From a bacterium (lineage in GTDB: Bacteria > Patescibacteria > Dojkabacteria > SC72), in contig JAKPKF010000287.1 of the NCBI GenBank assembly GCA_029553845.1, positions 1 through 5,746 on the forward strand: a stretch of DNA of 5,746 bases. The letters are read 5' to 3'. The first letter of the stretch is position 1; each line of letters opens with the position of its first letter. The notes under the pieces were generated by a model. The model saw only the letters and a list, made by a program, of their open reading frames with translations, was not told the origin of the DNA and made no database searches. Both the position numbers and the translations under genes were made by a program. Below are positions 1 through 5,188 of this stretch, in pieces.

Positions 1-1
1 T

Positions 2-250
2 GGATCTGATATGGCCGACTCAGTTACTGGCGGTGGGCTTCATGGTAAAGACCTATCCAAAGCTGATGTAAGCGTAAATATCTATGCTTGGTTAAAGGCT
101 CAAGAAACAGATGCTCCTGTTGAATTTTGCTGTGCTATTGGAGATGAGATTATCGATGGCAGACCATATTCAGAAATCGTTGAGATCGTTCGTGAGTTCA
201 TTAGTGATCTAGGCGGTTTTGAGAAATTTGCTGAGTGGGGGTTAGTATAA
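2..250 (+). CDS. C-terminal end of a phage-type methionine adenosyltransferase (SAM synthetase)-like protein, partial
   Basis: The reading frame is open to the left edge, so only the last 82 residues are present and the ATG at 11 is internal. A stretch at residues 10-24 (GGGLHGKDLSKADVS) resembles the MetK signature GGGAFSGKDPSKVDRS, which carries active-site lysine and aspartate residues; K16 and D22 here would match E. coli K265 and D271. A second weaker match is CAIGDEIIDG at about residues 41-50, against the family's YAIGVAEP. The enzyme family makes S-adenosylmethionine from methionine and ATP in the cytoplasm. The protein is clearly divergent: it ends at FEKFAEWGLV and lacks the usual tail with YGHFG. 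The stop overlaps the next start by one base, indicating translational coupling to a DNA methyltransferase that would use the product. Family assignment is from motif recall, and enzyme activity is inference because the N-terminal two thirds are not visible. Confidence 0.62.
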   Translation, partial: GSDMADSVTGGGLHGKDLSKADVSVNIYAWLKAQETDAPVEFCCAIGDEIIDGRPYSEIVEIVREFISDLGGFEKFAEWGLV

Positions 251-1530
251 TGAAAACCACTACAGTAATGAATCTTGTATCAATTGATAAGTTGATACCT
301 TATGTGAATAATGCTAGAACTCATAGTCCAGAACAGATTAATAAATTACGTTCAAGCCTTCGAGAATTTGGATTTGTTAATCCAGTTATCATAGATAAAG
401 AGTTCAATATAATTGCTGGTCATGGAAGAATCATGGCTGCTCGTGCTGAAGGTATCAAAGAAGTACCTTGTGTTTTAGCTGATTACTTAACGGAAGCACA
501 GAAAAAAGCATACATTTTAGCAGACAATAGAATGGCTATGGATGCTGGATGGGATGAAGAAATGTTGAAGGTTGAACTTGAAGCTCTTGAGGGAGAGTCC
601 TTTGATTTATCTTTAACAGGCTTTGATGAAAAAGAATTATCAGATTTATTTAAAGAAGAACATGAAGTTGAGGATGATGATTACGATTTAACTACAGCTC
701 TTGAAAAAGCATCCTTCGTTGAACGAGGTGATCGCTGGGTTGTTGGAAGACACGTTCTATATTGTGGAGATGCAACTGATCCTGAAGATGTAAATAAACT
801 AATGCAAGATAAGAGAGCAAACTTGATTCTAACCGATCCGCCCTACGGAGTATCATTCTGTTCAAGTGCTGGACTTAAGATTCAAAATGACTCTCTAAAA
901 AACGAGGATTTTTATAAATTCTTACTTAAAGCATTTAATAATATGGTGGCACACGTGGAAACAGGTGTGAGTGCGTATGTATTCCATGCAGACACTGAAG
1001 GGTTAAATTTTAGAACTGCATTTATTGATGCTGGTTTCCATTTAGCAGGTTGTTGTATTTGGAAAAAAGATAGCTTAGTTTTAGGTCGTTCCGATTATCA
1101 ATGGCAACATGAACCTATACTTTATGGCTTCTTAAAAAATGGTACACATCGTTGGTATTCTGATAGAAAACAAACAACTATCTGGGAATTTGCAAAACCA
1201 AAAAGAAGTGAGAATCATCCTACTTCAAAACCACTCAATTTGCTTTCTTATCCAATTCAAAACTCATCGCAAGAGAATGCAATTGTAATTGATACCTTTG
1301 GTGGATCTGGTTCAACTTTGATGGCTTGCGAACTTACAAATCGTATCTGTTACACAATGGAGCTTGATGAAAAGTATGCGTCAGTTATTCTTAGAAGATA
1401 TGTAGATAATTGTGGTAATCAAGATGATGTTTACTGTATTAGAAATGATGGAAAAGTTATGTACAAGGATGTCGTAAAAGACCTGGATAATAAGTCCGAC
1501 GTATCAAATAATTCTACTCAAATGACTTGA
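250..1530 (+). CDS. ParB-like N-terminal domain fused to beta-class N4/N6 DNA methyltransferase
   Basis: Residues about 10-100 form a ParB/sulfiredoxin-type domain, with AGHGRIMAA at 56-64 in place of the GERR box of chromosomal ParB and ADNR at 91-94 in place of the ENxQR region. A short acidic linker (about 138-146) follows. The segment GDRWVVGRHVLYCGDATD (160-177) then leads into the methyltransferase. The catalytic motif IV is DPPYGV at 196-201, HPTSKP at 323-328 is motif X, and the SAM-binding motif I is DTFGGSGST at 348-356. The order IV, target-recognition region, X, I defines the beta class, which methylates exocyclic adenine N6 or cytosine N4. No restriction enzyme is adjacent, so this is probably an orphan phage methylase that protects virion DNA. 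I chose ATG 250 (426 residues) because GGGGG at 237-241 sits eight bases before it and it abuts the upstream stop as TAATG. GTG 235 has no comparable site. Confidence 0.9.
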   Translation: MKTTTVMNLVSIDKLIPYVNNARTHSPEQINKLRSSLREFGFVNPVIIDKEFNIIAGHGRIMAARAEGIKEVPCVLADYLTEAQKKAYILADNRMAMDAGWDEEMLKVELEALEGESFDLSLTGFDEKELSDLFKEEHEVEDDDYDLTTALEKASFVERGDRWVVGRHVLYCGDATDPEDVNKLMQDKRANLILTDPPYGVSFCSSAGLKIQNDSLKNEDFYKFLLKAFNNMVAHVETGVSAYVFHADTEGLNFRTAFIDAGFHLAGCCIWKKDSLVLGRSDYQWQHEPILYGFLKNGTHRWYSDRKQTTIWEFAKPKRSENHPTSKPLNLLSYPIQNSSQENAIVIDTFGGSGSTLMACELTNRICYTMELDEKYASVILRRYVDNCGNQDDVYCIRNDGKVMYKDVVKDLDNKSDVSNNSTQMT

Positions 1531-1536
1531 TATAAT
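1528..1536 (+). promoter_or_regulatory. Possible extended -10 promoter
   Basis: The sequence TGATATAAT matches an extended -10 element (TGnTATAAT) exactly. It begins at the stop codon of the methyltransferase and lies about 45 bases before the next start. No good -35 box is found 16-18 bases upstream, which extended -10 promoters can tolerate. In AT-rich DNA such a match can arise by chance. If real, it would give the two small genes, and perhaps the packaging genes, a transcription start near 1543. Confidence 0.3.
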
Positions 1537-1567
1537 TCCCTTTTAGAGTGATATATATAGTACCTTG

Positions 1568-1574
1568 AAGGAGG
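1568..1574 (+). promoter_or_regulatory. Ribosome binding site deciding the start of the 70-residue protein
   Basis: AAGGAGG is a near-perfect Shine-Dalgarno site. The ATG at 1583 is eight bases downstream, while the ATG at 1577 is only two bases away and the in-frame TTG at 1565 precedes the site. This favours 1583 as the start. Confidence 0.7.
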
Positions 1575-1582
1575 TTATGATT

Positions 1583-1795
1583 ATGGTTAAAACAATAGAA
1601 GAATTGAGAACAGAATTAAAAGAAACTTGCGAGAAAACAAATACTAGATATTCTGGTATGGAATACTTAATTAAGTACTACATGGATTCACTTCATTGGA
1701 CCGAAAAAGAATCAATTGAGTACGCTTTGAAGTTATTTCATGACAGAACAATTGAACAGATTAAATTCATTGGTAAGGATGGAAAGGAATTATGA
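1583..1795 (+). CDS. Small phage protein of unknown function (70 residues)
   Basis: I do not recognise this family. The protein is charged and looks largely helical: an N-terminal Lys/Glu-rich segment (about residues 3-20), a middle part with YSGMEYLIKYYMDSLHWTEKE (about 23-43), and a second predicted helix ending in the polar tail GKDGKEL. There is no signal peptide, membrane segment, cysteine cluster or obvious catalytic motif. ATG 1583 is chosen because AAGGAGG lies eight bases upstream. The stop TGA overlaps the next start as ATGA, so it is probably translationally coupled to the DUF4314/DUF5049 protein and made in similar amounts. Position between a methylase and TerL suggests a late-gene or packaging accessory role, but that is context only. 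It is too short for, and shows no helix-turn-helix of, a typical P27-type small terminase. Confidence 0.75.
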   Translation: MVKTIEELRTELKETCEKTNTRYSGMEYLIKYYMDSLHWTEKESIEYALKLFHDRTIEQIKFIGKDGKEL

Positions 1796-2178
1796 GAAAG
1801 GTTGACATAGAGAAAATTAGAAAAGACTATCCTGTAGGACTTAGAATTGAACTAGTAAGAATGGATGATGTTCAAGCACCTCCGATTGGGACAAAAGGAA
1901 CAGTCAAAGGAGTTGATGATATTGGTTCAATTATGGTTGCTTGGGATAACGGGAGCTCACTTAACATTGTTTATGGTGAAGATGAATGCAGGAAAGTTTC
2001 AAGCATTCCCACAGAAGTTATTAATCAAATTCTTAAAATCAGAGACACTGGTTTAACCAATATGTTTGATACAAACATGGTTCAGTATCTTGCTGATGAG
2101 AATGGGTTCTACGAACTAGTTTCATTTCTGATTGACCATAAAAAAGAATATGTCCACTTCATAATGACTGGTGAATAG
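1792..2178 (+). CDS. DUF4314-DUF5049 fusion protein, phage, unknown function
   Basis: The 128-residue protein falls into two parts that I recognise as separate phage families. Residues about 5-68 carry the DUF4314 pattern: YPVGLRIELVRMDD, then PPIGTKGTVKGVDD, then VAWDNGSSLNIVYGEDECR. This looks like a small beta-barrel (SH3-like) fold rich in Gly and Val, though that fold is inference. Residues about 72-128 carry the DUF5049 pattern: ILKIRDTGLTNMFDTNMVQ, then GFYELVSFLIDHKKEYVHFIMTGE, probably helical. The function of both families is unknown; they occur in Firmicute prophages near terminase genes. The start ATG overlaps the upstream TGA in the ATGA arrangement, and GGAAAGGAA at 1781-1789 provides a ribosome site. 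The gene is followed by a hairpin, so it may be the last gene of its transcript. Family names are from recall of their conserved strings, not from a search. Confidence 0.85.
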   Translation: MRKVDIEKIRKDYPVGLRIELVRMDDVQAPPIGTKGTVKGVDDIGSIMVAWDNGSSLNIVYGEDECRKVSSIPTEVINQILKIRDTGLTNMFDTNMVQYLADENGFYELVSFLIDHKKEYVHFIMTGE

Positions 2179-2201
2179 AAAATAATAACTTAAAAACATT
2201 T

Positions 2202-2231
2202 GAGAAAGTCGGCTATTTAGTCGGCTTTTTC
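2202..2231 (+). terminator. Rho-independent terminator or attenuator hairpin
   Basis: The arms are GAGAAAGTCGGCT (2202-2214) and AGTCGGCTTTTTC (2219-2231), with a four-base loop ATTT. All 13 positions can pair in RNA, three of them as G-U wobbles. The 3' arm ends in five U residues, giving the A-tract/U-tract form of an intrinsic terminator. The hairpin forms well only on the plus-strand transcript, because the wobbles become A-C mismatches on the other strand. It lies 24 bases after the DUF4314/DUF5049 stop and 26 bases before the terminase start. With no clear promoter after it, partial read-through (attenuation) into the packaging genes seems more likely than complete termination. Confidence 0.6.
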
Positions 2232-2244
2232 TCTTGTCATAAAT

Positions 2245-2251
2245 GGAGGTG
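2245..2251 (+). promoter_or_regulatory. Ribosome binding site deciding the terminase start
   Basis: GGAGGTG is fully complementary to the anti-Shine-Dalgarno CACCUCC of 16S rRNA, with a second GGAGG at 2251-2255. It overlaps the in-frame ATG at 2243, which itself has no site upstream. The TTG at 2258 is six bases downstream of the site, a normal spacing, so TTG is the favoured start. Confidence 0.55.
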
Positions 2252-2257
2252 GAGGTT

Positions 2258-3856
2258 TTGAGGAAACTTAAAAGTTATAAGCCAACCAAGTTTAAGGCCA
2301 AAGACTCCACTTACAATAAAGAAGCTGCTGATTATGCGGTTAATTTTATTGAATGCCTATGCCATACAAAAGGAACATGGGCAGGAGAGCCTTTTGAACT
2401 AATTGATTGGCAAGAACAAATTATTAGAGATCTGTTTGGAATATTAAAACCAAATGGATATAGACAGTTTAATACTGCGTACATTGAAATACCAAAGAAG
2501 ATGGGTAAAAGTGAGCTTGCTGCAGCAGTAGCTTTACTTTTAACTTGTGGAGACGATGAGGAAAGAGCTGAAGTATATGGATGTGCTGCTGATAGACAAC
2601 AAGCGAGTATCGTCTTTGAAGTAGCTGCCGATATGATACGAATGTGTCCAGCATTGAGTAAAAGATGCAAGATACTAGCGGCAACAAAGAGAATTATTTA
2701 TCTTCCTACGAATAGCTTCTATCAAGTTCTATCGGCTGAAGCCTACTCAAAGCATGGATTTAATATTCATGGTGTTGTGTTTGATGAACTTCATACTCAA
2801 CCTAATAGAAAGTTATTTGATGTTATGACTAAGGGTTCAGGTGATGCCAGAATGCAACCACTTTATTTCCTAATCACAACTGCAGGAACAGATACTAAAT
2901 CGATTTGTTATGAGACACATCAGAAAGCCAAAGATATCCTTGAAGAAAGAAAGGTGGATTCAACTTTTTATCCAGTGATATATGGTGCTGATGAAAATGA
3001 TGACTGGACAGATCCTAAGGTATGGAAGAAAGTAAATCCTAGTCTTGGGATTACTGTTGGAATTGATAAGGTCAAAGCTGCTTGTGAATCAGCGAAACAG
3101 AATCCTGCTGAAGAGAACACATTCAGACAGTTAAGACTTAATCAATGGGTAAAACAAGCAGTAAGATGGATGCCTATGGAAAAGTGGGACTGCTGTAAGA
3201 CAGATTTTAAACCTGAAGATTTGAAAGGTAGAGTTTGTTATGGTGGCCTGGACTTATCTTCTACAACAGATATTACAGCTTTCGTTTTAGTGTTTCCTCC
3301 TATTGAAGGGGATGACAACTATTACATATTGCCTTATTTCTGGATACCAGAAGAAAACATGCAACGAAGAGTAGATAAGGATCATGTTCCGTACAACCTA
3401 TGGGTGAAACAAGGCTTCATTGAGACTACTGAAGGAAACGTAATTCATTATGGTTTCATCGAGAGGTTCATTGAAGAGCTAGGCAAGAAGTATAACATCA
3501 AAGAAATTGCATTTGATAGATGGGGTGCAGTTCAAATGACTCAAGACCTAGACGGAATGGGATTTACAGTAATTCCATTTGGACAAGGTTTCAAGGATAT
3601 GAGTCCACCAACAAAAGAACTAATGAATTTGGTTCTTGAAAAGAGAATAAAACACTATGAACATCCAGTACTACATTGGATGATGGACAATGTTTGTGTT
3701 AGAACTGATCCTGCTGGAAACATCAAGATGGATAAATCAAAATCCACAGAAAAGATTGATGGTGCGGTAGCGACAGTAATGGCTCTTGATAGAGCAATAA
3801 GAAACGAAGGATCTTCGGAGTCTATATATGATTCAAGAGGTCTTTTATTTATTTAA
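2258..3856 (+). CDS. Phage terminase large subunit (HK97-like TerL)
   Basis: TerL is the ATP-driven motor and nuclease that packages phage DNA into proheads. From the TTG start it has 532 residues, a normal length. The N-terminal ATPase has a variant Walker A, PKKMGKS at 79-85, with adenine-contact region WQEQII upstream (51-56). Walker B is GVVFDE at 172-177, with E177 the likely catalytic glutamate, and the coupling motif TTAG is at 207-210. The C-terminal RNase H-like nuclease has GGLDLSSTTD with D332 and D338, AFDRW with D420, and KIDGAVA with D501, the expected acidic metal-binding set. The family is Phage_Terminase/Terminase_1 (PF03354 type). An ATG at 2243 would add five residues but lacks a ribosome site. 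The portal gene follows 12 bases later. No small subunit precedes it, which is unusual for this module within the visible part. Confidence 0.96.
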   Translation: MRKLKSYKPTKFKAKDSTYNKEAADYAVNFIECLCHTKGTWAGEPFELIDWQEQIIRDLFGILKPNGYRQFNTAYIEIPKKMGKSELAAAVALLLTCGDDEERAEVYGCAADRQQASIVFEVAADMIRMCPALSKRCKILAATKRIIYLPTNSFYQVLSAEAYSKHGFNIHGVVFDELHTQPNRKLFDVMTKGSGDARMQPLYFLITTAGTDTKSICYETHQKAKDILEERKVDSTFYPVIYGADENDDWTDPKVWKKVNPSLGITVGIDKVKAACESAKQNPAEENTFRQLRLNQWVKQAVRWMPMEKWDCCKTDFKPEDLKGRVCYGGLDLSSTTDITAFVLVFPPIEGDDNYYILPYFWIPEENMQRRVDKDHVPYNLWVKQGFIETTEGNVIHYGFIERFIEELGKKYNIKEIAFDRWGAVQMTQDLDGMGFTVIPFGQGFKDMSPPTKELMNLVLEKRIKHYEHPVLHWMMDNVCVRTDPAGNIKMDKSKSTEKIDGAVATVMALDRAIRNEGSSESIYDSRGLLFI

Positions 3857-3868
3857 GGAGGAATAGAC

Positions 3869-5188
3869 ATGGGTTTATTTAGCGGAATTAGAAAGGCTAG
3901 AGACAAGCCTGTAAACAGAACAGCTGGAAGCAATTATACATTTTACATGGGTAGTTCAACTGCTGGAAAGGCTGTGACAGAACGAAGTGCTATGCAGATG
4001 ACTGCAGTTTACTCTTGTGTTCGTATCTTGGCTGAGGCTGTAGCTGGGCTTCCACTTCATTTTTATAAATACAAGGATGATGGAAGTAAAGAAAAAGCAC
4101 TGGATAGTAACTTATACCGTTTATTACATGATGAACCAAATCCTGAAATGAGTTCATTTGTATTCAGAGAAACGCTAATGACTCATTTGCTTTTATGGGG
4201 TAATGCTTATGCTCAAATCATTAGAAATGGTAAAGGTGAGATTATCGCTTTATATCCTCTAATGGCAAACAAAATGACGGTAGATAGAGATGATGAAGGT
4301 CACCTTTATTACAGTTATTCAAGAAGTACGGATGAAGCCAATGCAAAAGAAAACTCAACTGTTGTTTTATCTCCTAGAGAAGTACTTCATATTCCTGGAC
4401 TTGGATTTGATGGACTAGTTGGTTACTCACCAATAGCAATGGCTAAGAATGCGATAGGTCTTGCAATGGCTACTGAAGAATATGGAGCTAAGTTCTTTGC
4501 AAATGGTGCAGCACCTTCTGGTGTTCTTGAGCATCCAGGAACAATAAAAGATCCAGCAAGACTTAGAGAAAATTGGAATTCTACATTTGGTGGTTCAATA
4601 AACTCAGGTAAAGTTGCTGTTCTTGAAGAAGGAATGAAGTATACACCAATTTCTATCTCACCCGAACAAGCACAGTTCTTGGAAACAAGAAAGTTTCAGA
4701 TAAATGAAATAGCTCGTATCTTTAGAGTTCCACCTCACATGTTGGCGGACCTAGAAAAATCAAGCTTTTCAAATATCGAACAACAATCATTAGAGTTTGT
4801 GAAATATACACTTGATCCCTGGGTTATTCGTTGGGAACAAAGTTTATATCGATCCTTACTTACAGCTGATGAAAAAAAGAAATATTTCTTCAAGTTTAAT
4901 TTAGAAGGTCTTTTGCGAGGAGATTATGCTTCCAGGATGACTGGTTATTCAACAGCAAGGCAAAATGGATGGATGTCTGCAAACGACATTCGTGTGCTTG
5001 AGAACTTAGATAAGATCCCTACTGAACAAGGTGGAGATCTTTATTTAATTAATGGCAATATGCTCCCACTTGGTGATGCGGGAGCTTATGCATATAAAAA
5101 TAAGAAGGGGGAAAATGCCGATGAACAAGTTTTGGAATTGGATAAACCAAACAGAAACGGAAGTGGCCGAAAGAGTCCTGGTACTTAA
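3869..5188 (+). CDS. Phage portal protein (HK97 family)
   Basis: The portal forms the dodecameric ring at one capsid vertex through which TerL pumps DNA and to which the tail connector binds. At 439 residues it is a normal length for the HK97/SPP1-like Phage_portal family (PF04860). Recognisable blocks are VTERSAMQMTAVYSCVRILA (36-55) with GLPLHFY after it, LLLWGNAYAQIIRN (107-120), HIPGLGFDGLVGYSPI (174-189), and FFANGAAPSGVLEHPG (209-224). The clip/stem region includes FQINEIARIFRVPPHML (276-292), followed by SSFSNIEQQSLEFVKYTLDPW (298-318). AAGGAGG at 3855-3861, overlapping the terminase stop, lies seven bases before the ATG. The last 22 codons overlap the protease gene in another frame, so the charged C-terminal tail (GSGRKSPGT) is probably unstructured and tolerant of that constraint. 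Confidence 0.96.
   Translation: MGLFSGIRKARDKPVNRTAGSNYTFYMGSSTAGKAVTERSAMQMTAVYSCVRILAEAVAGLPLHFYKYKDDGSKEKALDSNLYRLLHDEPNPEMSSFVFRETLMTHLLLWGNAYAQIIRNGKGEIIALYPLMANKMTVDRDDEGHLYYSYSRSTDEANAKENSTVVLSPREVLHIPGLGFDGLVGYSPIAMAKNAIGLAMATEEYGAKFFANGAAPSGVLEHPGTIKDPARLRENWNSTFGGSINSGKVAVLEEGMKYTPISISPEQAQFLETRKFQINEIARIFRVPPHMLADLEKSSFSNIEQQSLEFVKYTLDPWVIRWEQSLYRSLLTADEKKKYFFKFNLEGLLRGDYASRMTGYSTARQNGWMSANDIRVLENLDKIPTEQGGDLYLINGNMLPLGDAGAYAYKNKKGENADEQVLELDKPNRNGSGRKSPGT
5105..5111 (+). promoter_or_regulatory. Ribosome binding site of the ClpP-like protease inside the portal gene
   Basis: AAGGGGG lies within the portal coding sequence. ATG 5121 is nine bases downstream and ATG 5115 only three, so 5121 is favoured, giving an N-terminus MNKFWNW that fits related phage ClpP proteins. 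Confidence 0.5.

Noticed and set aside
235..249. GTG start for the methyltransferase
   Set aside because: No ribosome site before it; GGGGG at 237-241 serves ATG 250, which also abuts the upstream stop.
1565..1582. TTG start for the 70-residue protein
   Set aside because: It lies upstream of the AAGGAGG site that clearly serves ATG 1583.
1865..2056. Plus-strand open frame of 63 codons
   Set aside because: It lies wholly inside the DUF4314/DUF5049 gene in another frame, has no ribosome site and no recognisable motif.
2332..2670. Minus-strand open frame of 112 codons
   Set aside because: It is antisense to the ATPase part of the terminase; the Ser/Pro/Cys-rich translation is a reverse-complement shadow with no ribosome site.
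2469..2687. Second minus-strand open frame, 72 codons
   Set aside because: Overlaps both the terminase and the other antisense frame; no supporting motif or start signal.
4870..4880. A-rich run in the portal gene as a possible frameshift site
   Set aside because: The portal frame continues intact and conserved on both sides, and the alternative frame gives no recognisable protein.
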